In this document: positions 14,441 through 22,353 of the stretch, piece after piece | Numbering within the stretch: position 1 is the first letter of the stretch | How the letters are laid out: every line of letters starts with the position of its first letter | NCBI RefSeq assembly: GCF_000382485.1 | Contig: NZ_AORY01000013.1 | Span: 1 to 34,322 of the forward strand | Reading direction: 5' to 3' | Source of the DNA: Sphingomonas sp. Mn802worker | GTDB taxonomy: Bacteria > Pseudomonadota > Alphaproteobacteria > Sphingomonadales > Sphingomonadaceae | Length of the DNA stretch: 34,322 bases | Notes under the pieces: generated by a model | The model's database searches: none | What the model saw: only the letters and a program-made list of their open reading frames with translations | What the model was told of the DNA's origin: nothing | Made by a program: the position numbers and the translations under genes

Positions 14441-16459
14441 TTAAGTCGCGATCAGCCTCGCGGTGCGCAGCTTGGCGAGCAGGTCGTTGACGACGGCACG
14501 CAGCGCGGCGTTGTCGGCGACGAGGGCGTTGAACTCGGCCGCGCTGGGGGTGGCGCCAGCGGCGTTGCCCGCGGTCGCGGCTGGTGCGTCGGCACGCGCG
14601 GCGCCCTGCACGCCGCCCACGATGCCGCTCGCGCGCCAGGTGCCACCTGAGCCACCGACGCGGTGATAGTGGGTCGGGCCACCCAGGGTCGGCGACTGGT
14701 TGAAGCGAATCTCACCATCAGCGAAGTCGCCGTCCGCGGGCGCACCGAACGTGCCGGTGACGACCCGCTCGCCGAGCACCAGGCCGCGGTGAAAATAGGG
14801 CGTGTAGATGACCGCGGATTGCCGCCCGAAGTAGCGCGTCGTGTACGGACCGGTCAGATAGAAGAAGGCCGCGGCATCCGCGTTGGCATACACGAACCTG
14901 AAATCTTGGCCGTAGGCTGAGAAAGATACCCCGGCCGGCGTCGTCTTGCCCGCGAGCACCCAGCCACGATCCGGGTTGATCTCCGAGATCATCGAGCCAT
15001 TCTGTCGAACGACGGCGAGCGCGCGGGTCGTCAAGTTGCCCTGCTCACCCCGAATGAACAGGGCATCGGACCCCGCCGCATGCTCCCACTGGCCACCGAC
15101 CGAGAAAGCCGGGAAGTTGATCACCGGCGCGCCTGCGCCGCCTTCATGGTAGTTCGAGAGGAAGACGCTGCGGGCATTTCTGTTCTGGTGGTAGACCGCA
15201 CCGCCCGAGATCCACGTCTTGCCGGGCGTCCAGGTGACGCTGAGCGAGACGGATTGGTCGACCGGCGACCACACGGCATCGTTCGTGCCGGGCACAGTCG
15301 TGCTGGCGTCGTTCTCGCGCTCCGGCATGCACTGGTAGCGCGTGCCCTGGTAGGAGCAGAGGATGTTCAGAAGCGTGCCGTTGAGCTTAAAGTGATTATT
15401 GACGAACGTGCAGGACAGGAACTGCACGGCGAGCAAGCCCCAACGGTCGTTTCCACCAAAGGTGCAGTTGGCCACCATCTGAATGTTGGAGTCTGCGCCA
15501 GCCAGGTAACCGCCCACGTAACAGGCATTTGCGACGACGCGCTCGATCACCGATCCCGACGCTTCACCCTGCAAGACAGGATCGGGGGGCGGCGCATTCT
15601 GCGAGGTCGCGACTACCTGCCAACCTGGACCTGGGTAGCCCTCGATCAAGCAGTCGTGCAGCCACACGCGTGCTTTCGCCAAGACGGCCGAACCGGCACC
15701 CATTCCGCGTTCGTACGAGCCGGTCGCGTAGCGAAAGGCGATGTTGCAGATCTCGGTACCATCGGCACCAGGCGCGAAAGACCCAGTGTAGGCTCCGTTT
15801 TGCGTGTCGTACCGATTGACGATGAAGGTGTGGGTGGCTCCGCTCTGCACGATCATGGTGGCGTAACCACCGACTTCCATGCCGCGGGTCTGGCCCTGGA
15901 TCTTGACCGAGCAGTGCAGGTCGATGGCGCCGCCAACCGCGAACACGCCCACGCCCAGGTTCACGGTCGGCGTGCCGCGCTGATACTGCGAAGCGACGCG
16001 GCTGCAGAACGCCGCATAGGCGATGCACGCGCGGATCGCGGGACCATCGTTGGTGACGCCGTCACCCTTCGCACCGAACTGCTCGACCCAAAGGTCGCGC
16101 GCCTCACGGCGGAAGAAGCGCCCGTTTGCAGACTTCACGATCGCGAGCGGGTGCGCGGCAGCATCAGCGTCGGTCAACGACTCGTCGGCGATCAGGCAGC
16201 CGCGCATCGCACCGCTGGTCTGCACGATGTCGGTGCCTGCAGGGATGGTCAGCGCCGACATCGCACTGAACGGGCCGACCGACATGATGTTGCCGCCGGG
16301 ATCGCCCTTGTCGCCCTTGTACCAGTTGGTGAGAAACGGCACCATCGCAGCGGCGAGCGCCACAAACGACATGCGTCGCGATCGGCCGGCTTTCACGACC
16401 GGCACGGCTTCGGTGCCATCCGCGGCGGTCAGCAGCTCGAGTGCGGAGATCTTGGCCAT
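14441..16459 (-). CDS. Tailspike with pectin-lyase-like beta-helix
   Basis: This 672-aa protein begins with a short head-binding part (MAKISALELLTAADGTEAVPVV), a collagen-like GDKGDPGG (residues 49-56), and then the pectate-lyase superfamily entry motif FGAKGDGVTNDGPAI (residues 128-142). A long Gly/Asn/Val-rich beta-helix follows, with a tip region carrying GPTHYHRVGGSGGTW and a C-terminal coiled coil. Such proteins bind or cleave capsule or O-antigen and decide host range. It lies directly after H in the J-I-H block, where P2 has G. The exact glycan cannot be told from sequence. Confidence 0.8.
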   Translation of the reverse strand: MAKISALELLTAADGTEAVPVVKAGRSRRMSFVALAAAMVPFLTNWYKGDKGDPGGNIMSVGPFSAMSALTIPAGTDIVQTSGAMRGCLIADESLTDADAAAHPLAIVKSANGRFFRREARDLWVEQFGAKGDGVTNDGPAIRACIAYAAFCSRVASQYQRGTPTVNLGVGVFAVGGAIDLHCSVKIQGQTRGMEVGGYATMIVQSGATHTFIVNRYDTQNGAYTGSFAPGADGTEICNIAFRYATGSYERGMGAGSAVLAKARVWLHDCLIEGYPGPGWQVVATSQNAPPPDPVLQGEASGSVIERVVANACYVGGYLAGADSNIQMVANCTFGGNDRWGLLAVQFLSCTFVNNHFKLNGTLLNILCSYQGTRYQCMPERENDASTTVPGTNDAVWSPVDQSVSLSVTWTPGKTWISGGAVYHQNRNARSVFLSNYHEGGAGAPVINFPAFSVGGQWEHAAGSDALFIRGEQGNLTTRALAVVRQNGSMISEINPDRGWVLAGKTTPAGVSFSAYGQDFRFVYANADAAAFFYLTGPYTTRYFGRQSAVIYTPYFHRGLVLGERVVTGTFGAPADGDFADGEIRFNQSPTLGGPTHYHRVGGSGGTWRASGIVGGVQGAARADAPAATAGNAAGATPSAAEFNALVADNAALRAVVNDLLAKLRTARLIAT

Positions 16460-16462
16460 CGA

Positions 16463-17665
16463 TCAGCGTCCTGTCGCGCGCCAGCGGAACCCGCCGGCTG
16501 CGTCCTGGGTGGTGGTGTTGTCCGATTGCAGGAACACGACGGCGCCGTTCAGCGACACGCTCACCTCCTGCACGGTGTGGCTGCCCGAGGTGGACTGCGC
16601 GGTGTTGCGGACGGTGCCCTCGACACCGAAGCATTCGGTGGTGAAGGGGAGGGGAAAGACGATGTTGATGGCGGGTTCGCCGGTGATCGCACCGTCGACG
16701 TAGCCCCACTGCTCGATGAAGCCGTCGCTCCACTGTCGGTAGCCGTTCTGCGCGCTCAGCTGGCTGCGCACGACGTAGATGAAGCCCGCACCCTTTAGGC
16801 CGGCCGGCGTCACCGCGCTGCTATCAACAGTGCCCACCTTCGTCATGTCGACGGTGGCAGCCGGAACGGTGATGGTCGGATCGGTCGCGAGCGACTGACC
16901 ACCGATAGCGAGGCCGCTGGTGTTGATGCGCCGGGTCAGCCGCACGCTGTTGGCGAGCGAGGCGAGCAGGTTCGCGAGCGCGGCCGGCGTCACCGCTTTG
17001 GTCGCAACCGTGCCGGCGTCGACCTCGGCCGCGCTCGCCGATGTGACAGTAATGGTCACGTCGTCAGACAAGGCGCCGCCTCCGCTGGCGAGACCGGCCG
17101 CCAGTACCTTGCGCGCGGCGAACAGAGCGGCGATGCGGCGCGCGAGGCCGCGCGGCGTGACCGCACGCGACGCATCAGCGCCGGCAGTGACCTCGTCATC
17201 GGTCGCCAGCTCCACCACGCCCTTCACGTCCTCGGTCGCGGGCGGGTTCAGCCAGTTGGTGTCGCCGAAGCTGATCGCGGCGGTGCTGTTCGCCGGAAAG
17301 GCGATGTCGAGTGCCAGCAGCATGGTGCTGCCGATCGACTTGCCAACGATCGGATCGGCCTGCGCGTAGACCGCGAAGAGCGTGCCATCGGCGAGGAACA
17401 GCCCGACGCCGCGCACCTGGTAGGCGAGCGCCGCCTCGTCGCGCACGATCAGGTGCGCGACATCGCGGCCGACCTGCTTGCCGGAAAGCGTCGCCACGCG
17501 GCGGAACTCGCCGGGCAGCGCGGTGAGCGTCGGGCTGACCGCGACCACCGCGGCGGTCAGCCCGACGCGCGCGACCGAGAGGTCGATCGGCTGGCCGAGT
17601 TGCGCGGCGGTGAAGCGGGCGATGCCCGCCTCGGTCAGAACGAGGCGAAGAGCGGGTGCGGGCAC
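16463..17665 (-). CDS. H: Tail fibre protein H
   Basis: In this 400-aa protein, the N-terminal 150 residues match the P2 gpH/DUF3751 tail-fibre attachment region (LVLTEAGIARFTAAQLGQPIDLSVARVGL...GVVELAT). A repetitive middle has three VTP-type repeats (SRAVTPRGLARR, TKAVTPAALANL, SSAVTPAGLKGA). The C-terminus has NGYRQWSDGFIEQWG, the gp53-like receptor-tip pattern. It lies between I and the tailspike, so the phage carries a fibre and a spike. It is shorter than P2 gpH. Confidence 0.85.
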   Translation of the reverse strand: MPAPALRLVLTEAGIARFTAAQLGQPIDLSVARVGLTAAVVAVSPTLTALPGEFRRVATLSGKQVGRDVAHLIVRDEAALAYQVRGVGLFLADGTLFAVYAQADPIVGKSIGSTMLLALDIAFPANSTAAISFGDTNWLNPPATEDVKGVVELATDDEVTAGADASRAVTPRGLARRIAALFAARKVLAAGLASGGGALSDDVTITVTSASAAEVDAGTVATKAVTPAALANLLASLANSVRLTRRINTSGLAIGGQSLATDPTITVPAATVDMTKVGTVDSSAVTPAGLKGAGFIYVVRSQLSAQNGYRQWSDGFIEQWGYVDGAITGEPAINIVFPLPFTTECFGVEGTVRNTAQSTSGSHTVQEVSVSLNGAVVFLQSDNTTTQDAAGGFRWRATGR

Positions 17666-17669
17666 GGGA

Positions 17670-18317
17670 TCAGGCGTCCTCCAGATAGTCGCCGGTATCG
17701 TCCTCGAGCGGCTCGCCGTCCTCGGTCTGAAGGAGGCGTTGCCAGACAGGATCGGTGTCGATCGTCAGCGCGACGTCGGCGCGGGTGAACTCGGCCGCGC
17801 GCGCGGCAGCGACCGGCGCGATGGGCGCGCCGAGCAGCACCGCCTGCACGAGCTGCAGATGCTCGCGCAGCGGCTTGACGCGTGACACCTCGCGGATGAT
17901 CGCGTCGGCGAAGGCGGCGGTGGCGCGAAAGCCGCCGGGCGCGACACCGTCCCGCGTGACAATCGGCAGCATGATGTCGAAGGTGTGCGGCGGGCGGGGC
18001 AGCTCCGCCTCGAACCACTCAACTACGTAGGCGAGCGCGTCGAAGCGGGCGAGGACGGTCTCAACCGACAGGCGCGTGCCCTTCAGCCGGTGATCCGCGA
18101 GCGACGTGGCGACGACGCTGCGCTTCTCGGCCTCGGGCCAGTCCGCATCCCAGATGTCGACGGACGCGCCCCAAGCGAGCCACGGCAGCAGCTCGGCCGG
18201 GCAGGCGAGAGGGTCGTCGATGGCATCGACGGGCGTGTCGACCGCGAGAATGCGCACACCCTGCTCGAGCGCGCGCTCGAGCGGCGTCGAGTTGGGCGGC
18301 AGCAGGCTAGTCGTCAT
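17670..18317 (-). CDS. I: Baseplate/tail protein I
   Basis: This 215-aa protein has the gpI pattern: LLPPNSTPLERALEQGVRIL, then DPLACPAELLPWLAWGASVDIWDADWPEAEKRSVV and LKGTRLSVETVL. P2 gpI is a baseplate wedge component that links J and fibres. It overlaps J by 11 nt. The acidic C-terminal tail (EDDTGDYLEDA) is a local feature. Confidence 0.9.
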   Translation of the reverse strand: MTTSLLPPNSTPLERALEQGVRILAVDTPVDAIDDPLACPAELLPWLAWGASVDIWDADWPEAEKRSVVATSLADHRLKGTRLSVETVLARFDALAYVVEWFEAELPRPPHTFDIMLPIVTRDGVAPGGFRATAAFADAIIREVSRVKPLREHLQLVQAVLLGAPIAPVAAARAAEFTRADVALTIDTDPVWQRLLQTEDGEPLEDDTGDYLEDA

Positions 18318-19164
18318 AGCCGGCGTGGGTCACGGTGACGGCGGTGCAGAGCGCCGCCTGCGTCATGTCGCAGACGATGTCGGCTGTTGGCGAAAGCAGT
18401 TCGACGCGCTGCACGCCCTCGGCAGTGAGCGCGGCGTAAAGGCCCGACAGCGTGACGTTGTGGCCGAGGCGACGCGCATCCGAGAGGTAGGCGGCGAGCT
18501 TCGTGCGCGCGGCGGATACAACCAAAGCCGGGTCGGGGCCGGCGAAGGTCCACAGGTTGGCGGTGATGGTAAAGCGGACCTGCGCAGCCGAGGCGACCGT
18601 GACCAGGTCGCCGAGCGGGCGCACCGCCTTGTCGGTGACGATCGCGCGCACTGTGGCGAGCAGCGCGATCGAGGCGGTGCCGTCGCCCTCGGCCGAGAGC
18701 ACCGACACCAGCACCTCGCCCGGCGCCGGCGAAACCGCGCTGGCGTCGAGCACCTGCGCACCGGCGTCGCGGGCGCGCTTGACGTAGGCCAGCTCGGGAC
18801 CGGCCGCAGCGAAGCCCTCGGGACCGAGCACGATGCGGGCGCGCAAGGCGTCGTCGCTCTCGGCGGGCAGCCGCGCGACGCCGATCGCGGCGCCGATATG
18901 GTCGAGGGTCGCACCGACGGCGTATGCGACCAGGCGCGCTTGCAGCCGATCGTTGAAGTCTGCGCGGAGCATCATCTGCTCGTAGGCGGCGATCTGCAGC
19001 ACCTTAACTGCGGGGTCGCTGTCGATCGCCGCATCGAAGCTCGGCAGCTCGGCCTGCACGCGCGCGATCAGGCCGGCGAGGATCGTCTCATAGTCGAGCT
19101 GCTCCACGATCGTCGGTGGCGCGAGGCGCGACAGGTCGACGGAGGTGGAGCTGGTGGCGGGCAT
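18307..19164 (-). CDS. J: Baseplate wedge protein J (gp6-like)
   Basis: This 285-aa protein shows the baseplate J/gp6 pattern: LDYETILAGLIARVQAELPSFDAAIDSDPAVKVLQIAAYEQMMLRADFNDR and LDHIGAAIGVARLPAESDDALRARI, with beta domains after. It builds the baseplate ring with W and I. It is the first gene of the first tail block and starts 59 nt after the centre of Ogr-type site 3. Confidence 0.93.
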   Translation of the reverse strand: MPATSSTSVDLSRLAPPTIVEQLDYETILAGLIARVQAELPSFDAAIDSDPAVKVLQIAAYEQMMLRADFNDRLQARLVAYAVGATLDHIGAAIGVARLPAESDDALRARIVLGPEGFAAAGPELAYVKRARDAGAQVLDASAVSPAPGEVLVSVLSAEGDGTASIALLATVRAIVTDKAVRPLGDLVTVASAAQVRFTITANLWTFAGPDPALVVSAARTKLAAYLSDARRLGHNVTLSGLYAALTAEGVQRVELLSPTADIVCDMTQAALCTAVTVTHAGYDD

Positions 19165-19210
19165 CGCCGGGCCATGTCGTGTCGCGCGCTTGCGTGTGGC
19201 GAGAGCCGGC

Positions 19211-19235
19211 TCTTGTTGAAAAGCATTCTACAAGA
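19211..19235. promoter_or_regulatory. Ogr-type activator site 3 (J operon and divergent gene)
   Basis: Outer arms TCTTGT/ACAAGA and inner GAAA/ATTC around AGC. The centre (19223) is 59 nt before the J start on the minus strand and 50 nt before the plus-strand gene at 19273, so the dyad may serve both directions. Confidence 0.75.
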
Positions 19236-19272
19236 ATTAACTTCGCCATCAACTGGCAGAAAGGATTGCCGA

Positions 19273-19512
19273 ATGACCGCTTATCGGATTGTCGTTGCAG
19301 GTGGTGGCTCGATGTTCGCTCGTAATTTCGTGCCTGATCCCGAGCCAGGAGATGTGTTCCAAATGGGTAACGGTGATTGGTACCGAGTTAGTTCGGTATC
19401 TCATGATCCAATCGGTCCACACGAACCCGAGATGTTGTTGGGAGCTGCGCCCGTTCGTTCGTTCCCGTGGACGAACGAGAGTTCGCTCAAGCCCCCGCCA
19501 CATGTTCAATGA
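19273..19512 (+). CDS. Small orphan plus-strand protein (79 aa)
   Basis: The ATG at 19273 follows AAAGGATTG. The 79-aa product has a beta-rich core (MTAYRIVVAGGGSMFA, GDVFQMGNGDWYRVSSVSHD) and a Pro-rich end, like a small SH3-like barrel. It is divergent from J across Ogr-type site 3, and its 3' end overlaps S on the other strand. Its base composition is less GC-rich than the tail genes. The late-time timing is inferred; the function is unknown. Confidence 0.6.
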   Translation: MTAYRIVVAGGGSMFARNFVPDPEPGDVFQMGNGDWYRVSSVSHDPIGPHEPEMLLGAAPVRSFPWTNESSLKPPPHVQ

Positions 19513-19942
19513 TCAAGTCGAGCACGTGTTCGCGCTCGGCGTCGGTCAGTCCTAGAAGCACGCGCCGGGTGTAACGCACCTTAGGCTGGCCGCGTGCGGG
19601 CGCGTCGGAGAGGCCGAGCTGGTGGATCGCGGCGATCCGCGCGGCACGGCCACCGAAGCCGATCCATACCTCATCACCGTTGCCGCCGTTGCGCAGACTC
19701 TTGGCCATGCGGATCTTGCGAAACATCTTCTGCTGGCGAAGCCGACCCTCACCGGCGCGCGGCTTCTTCGGCCGGTGCGGCGCGAAGGAGGAACCGTCGG
19801 GTTGCTGCTGCCGGCCGATGCGATCCGACTGGCTCTTGCGGATCTCGCGGCCGATCGCGCGCATGAGCTTGGACCGCTCGGCCGCGCCGACGCGCAGCAG
19901 CAGGTCGCGGCATAGCTGCTCGATCGGGGCGAAGTCGTTCAC
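19487..19942 (-). CDS. S: Tail completion protein S
   Basis: This 151-aa protein starts at a GTG overlapping the R stop codon (GTGA). The sequence LMRAIGREIRKSQSDRIGRQQQPDGSSFAPHRPKK, then the basic RRQKMF-like region and VWIGFGGRAARIAAIHQLGLSD, matches the P2 gpS/virion morphogenesis family. It acts at the tail-head connection. It is the last gene of the O-to-S block. A longer Arg-rich upstream reading was rejected. Confidence 0.88.
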   Translation of the reverse strand: MNDFAPIEQLCRDLLLRVGAAERSKLMRAIGREIRKSQSDRIGRQQQPDGSSFAPHRPKKPRAGEGRLRQQKMFRKIRMAKSLRNGGNGDEVWIGFGGRAARIAAIHQLGLSDAPARGQPKVRYTRRVLLGLTDAEREHVLDLIIEHVAGA

Positions 19943-20421
19943 GTGGTGACCAGCTCGAGCGGCACATCGTCGGCGTCGATCAGACCCGCCCACATCTTCG
20001 TCCCGGTCGGCACGGTGGCGAACGCGTCGGTCATCACTGGTTCGGGCAGGTGCGTCACGCGCAACCCGCGGGGCAGCTGTTCGACGCGGACCAGCTCGGT
20101 CAAAGTTACTGTGATCGTGATGTCGCACGTTTCGGCGTCGAGGAGTTCGGACTCGAAGGTGAACGGCTTGCGGTCTCCTTTCTCGAACAGGTCGGGCTGA
20201 TTGGCGGCAATCCAGGCGAGCAGCGGCGCAACCAGCGTGTCGATGCTGGCGCCGAAATCCTGCACCCAGATCGAGGCTTTGTAGCCATACTCGAACGACA
20301 GCGACCCTGCGCGCACCGCCACATCGCCCTTGTCCACGAAGACCTCCATCTTGGATGGATCGGCCTTGATGACGGCAACGGACGCGATCAGATGCGCGCG
20401 TAGGTCGGTGAGCTTCTTCAC
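19939..20421 (-). CDS. R: Tail completion protein R
   Basis: This 160-aa protein begins at GTG 20421 (VKKLTDLRAHLIASV), which overlaps the Rz1 stop codon (GTGA). It continues with the gpR pattern FEYGYKASIWVQDFGASIDTLVAPLLAWIAANQPDL. P2 gpR completes the tail for head joining. An ATG 11 codons upstream is possible but lies inside Rz1. It sits between the lysis genes and S as in P2. Confidence 0.88.
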   Translation of the reverse strand: MKKLTDLRAHLIASVAVIKADPSKMEVFVDKGDVAVRAGSLSFEYGYKASIWVQDFGASIDTLVAPLLAWIAANQPDLFEKGDRKPFTFESELLDAETCDITITVTLTELVRVEQLPRGLRVTHLPEPVMTDAFATVPTGTKMWAGLIDADDVPLELVTT

Positions 20422-20744
20422 TTGGTGCTCGGGCAGGTGCCGGGCGAGGTCCACTCGATCAGGCGGTCGAGCCGACTGGCGTTGGCGCCGAACGCGCGTG
20501 CCATGCGGATGATGCCGGCGCGCAGCTTGGTCGGGATCTGCGCGACTAGATCAGCGTCCTCGGGCAGGCCGGTCGGCCGCTCGGCGCAAGCGAGCAGCTC
20601 GGCAGGCGGCGTCTGCTTGACCGGCACCACGATCGGCACCGGCTTCTCGACCTCAACGGGCGAGCGTGGGGCGCAGGCCGGCAACGCCGTTGACAGCAGC
20701 AGTCCACTCACGATCAACCAAATTGCGGCGTTCGGCTTCGGCAT
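20418..20744 (-). CDS. Outer-membrane spanin lipoprotein (Rz1-like)
   Basis: In this 108-aa protein, the N-terminus NAAIWLIVSGLLLSTALPAC is a lipoprotein signal peptide whose lipobox ends at Cys24. The mature part is Pro-rich at first (VEVEKPVPIVVPVKQTPP), as in o-spanins. Its start lies within the Rz gene in another frame, overlapping by 92 nt, which is the embedded arrangement of P2 lysB/lysC. It links with the i-spanin to disrupt the outer membrane at lysis. It is longer than P2 LysC; the C-terminal helix is extra. Confidence 0.8.
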   Translation of the reverse strand: MPKPNAAIWLIVSGLLLSTALPACAPRSPVEVEKPVPIVVPVKQTPPAELLACAERPTGLPEDADLVAQIPTKLRAGIIRMARAFGANASRLDRLIEWTSPGTCPSTK

Positions 20745-21120
20745 CGGCGTTCTCCATGCGGTGCGCGGCATCGCGCGCGGCTTCGGCCGCGGCGCGCGCG
20801 GCGAGGTTGTCGGCGAGCTGGCGCGCATCGTGCGCGGCCATTGCGTCGGCGAGCGTCTTGGCGGTGATCTCGGCGGTGTGCGCCTTGAAGTCGGCCAGTG
20901 CGGCGATGCGCTGCTGACAGGCGACGCCACGGGCGACCCGGCTGGATGCGGCGAACGGCTGCCCCGCCGCGGTGCACAGCAGCTCGGCCGCGTGCTGCAG
21001 GCTGTCGCGATCGTCGCGTGCGTTGCGCATCTGCACGTACATCCAGCAGCCCGCGACCGCGACGACGAGCAGCACCAGGAAGCCGATCTCGGCCTTCATC
21101 TTGGCGAGCAGCGCACGCAT
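20653..21120 (-). CDS. Inner-membrane spanin (Rz-like)
   Basis: This 155-aa protein has a short basic head, one transmembrane helix (IGFLVLLVVAVAGCWMYVQM, residues 12-31), then a long helical periplasmic part rich in Ala, Glu and Arg, typical of i-spanins. It starts by ATGA overlap with the lysozyme stop codon. Together with the overlapping Rz1-like lipoprotein it completes a two-component spanin. Confidence 0.82.
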   Translation of the reverse strand: MRALLAKMKAEIGFLVLLVVAVAGCWMYVQMRNARDDRDSLQHAAELLCTAAGQPFAASSRVARGVACQQRIAALADFKAHTAEITAKTLADAMAAHDARQLADNLAARAAAEAARDAAHRMENADAEAERRNLVDREWTAAVNGVAGLRPTLAR

Positions 21121-21755
21121 CAGCGCACCGCCTTGACGCGGGCGTCGAGCGTCGCGGGCGTCTTCCCGGCGACAATGCCGGTCACGCATGCCTCCCATGC
21201 GCGTCGACGACGCAGCTGCAGCCCACGCACCACCTTGCCGCCTGCGCGGTTGAACTCGAGCAGTTTGTCGCAGAACGGGCGCCAGGTACCCGCCGCGGCG
21301 AGGCGGGGGAGGCTGGAGCGGCAGACACCGGCGGTGCCGACATTGTAGGCGAGGTCGATCGCGGCTGCCGCCTGGTAGGGGCGGCCGTAGAGCGACGGGA
21401 TGCACGCGATCACCGGCTCTGCGTGTGCGACCAGCTCGCGCTCGTTCATCGCGTCGCACTCGGCAACCGTGAAACGTTGCCCGATCTTCACGCCGCGCGT
21501 GACACCGTCGCAGGCGGTTGCGACCTTCACGATGTCGAGGTAGGCGGTGAGGTGTTGGTCGCCGCTGACGTGGCGCACGGTGACGCTCTGGTCGGCGTTG
21601 ACGGTTGCGGCGACGGTTCGGCCGCTCTCCTCACGCGGCACGCCGACGAAGAGCAGCACGGCACCGGCCGCGGAGCCGATCACAGCAGCGAGCTTTTTCG
21701 GCGCGGGCTTCCGCGCGGGCACGGGCGCGGGCGAGCCCGCGGGCTTGTCGGTCAT
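21120..21755 (-). CDS. Lysozyme-type endolysin (GH24-like, SAR-like N-terminus)
   Basis: This 211-aa protein has a Pro/Lys-rich head, then a weakly hydrophobic span (residues 21-40, LAAVIGSAAGAVLLFVGVP) like the signal-anchor-release segment of phage 21 R. The catalytic-region pattern is LTAYLDIVKVATACDGVT, followed by AECDAM...LVAHAEPVIACIPSLYG, LAYNVGTAGVCRSSLPRL and the AGGKVVRGLQLRRRRAWEAC ending. Aligned with phage 21 R, Asp74 and Thr80 are kept, but the position of the catalytic Glu is Gly65 (VSGDQHL), so the acid may be supplied elsewhere. It overlaps the holin stop by ATGA. Confidence 0.85.
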   Translation of the reverse strand: MTDKPAGSPAPVPARKPAPKKLAAVIGSAAGAVLLFVGVPREESGRTVAATVNADQSVTVRHVSGDQHLTAYLDIVKVATACDGVTRGVKIGQRFTVAECDAMNERELVAHAEPVIACIPSLYGRPYQAAAAIDLAYNVGTAGVCRSSLPRLAAAGTWRPFCDKLLEFNRAGGKVVRGLQLRRRRAWEACVTGIVAGKTPATLDARVKAVR

Positions 21756-22120
21756 TGCGGATCCTTTCGACGCATGAAGGGCACGGCGTTGCGGAGCGCG
21801 TCGGGCAGCCCCACGACGATCTCGATCACGCCGTCGCGGAAGCGCGGCGCGGCCTTGAAGGCGATCATGCCGAGGGTGAACGTGACCGCCTGCTCGACAT
21901 AGGGGTCGGGTGCGGCGTGCCAGTAGAAGGCGCAGGCGGCGATGAAGGCGAGCTTGGCGAAGTAGCTGACGGTCACGCCAACGACGAACTGCATACAGCC
22001 AGTGCGCCAGGTGAGCGCCTGCTCGTAGGCCAGGCTGACCGCGGCGCCGAGCGCGGCGGGCAGCAGACCGATCAGAAAGACGAGCAACGCAGCGCCGGCG
22101 TCGTGAAGGTGCTTGTCCAT
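21752..22120 (-). CDS. Putative holin
   Basis: This 122-aa protein starts at MDKHLHDAG. Three hydrophobic segments are visible: ALLVFLIGLLPAALGAAVSLA, MQFVVGVTVSYFAKLAFIAACAFYW and VTFTLGMIAFKA, with an Arg/Lys-rich C-terminus. The size, span count and place between X and the endolysin match P2 gene Y. A GTG four codons upstream is an alternative start. Holin sequences vary, so the call rests mainly on topology and position. Confidence 0.75.
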   Translation of the reverse strand: MDKHLHDAGAALLVFLIGLLPAALGAAVSLAYEQALTWRTGCMQFVVGVTVSYFAKLAFIAACAFYWHAAPDPYVEQAVTFTLGMIAFKAAPRFRDGVIEIVVGLPDALRNAVPFMRRKDPQ

Positions 22121-22122
22121 CG

Positions 22123-22353
22123 TCAGTTCCACAGGTTGACGACATCGGTGCGCACGCCGGTAGCGGGCGCGGCGATGGCGGGCAGGTTGACGACGTGACC
22201 CTTGGGCAGGGTCGGGCCGAGCGCGGCGATGCCGGGGTTGACGGCGAGCACGGCGGGCAGATCGGCGGGGCCGAGGCCGCGCTCGCGCCAGATCAGCGCG
22301 TCGAGCGTGTCGCCCTCGCGCGCGCGCGCCGTGTCGAGCGGAGCGCCGGCCAT
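22123..22353 (-). CDS. X: Tail protein X
   Basis: This 76-aa protein has the P2 gpX/LysM-like pattern: AREGDTLDALIWRERGLGPADLPAVLAVNPGIAALGPTLPKGHVVNLP. It is small and lies between L and the holin exactly as in P2. Its start overlaps the L stop codon by one base (TGATG). Confidence 0.9.
   Translation of the reverse strand: MAGAPLDTARAREGDTLDALIWRERGLGPADLPAVLAVNPGIAALGPTLPKGHVVNLPAIAAPATGVRTDVVNLWN

Noticed and set aside
15080..16798. 572-codon plus-strand frame opposite the tailspike and H
   Set aside because: Low-complexity His/Arg/Ala/Gly composition without domain features; the minus strand has well-supported tail proteins.
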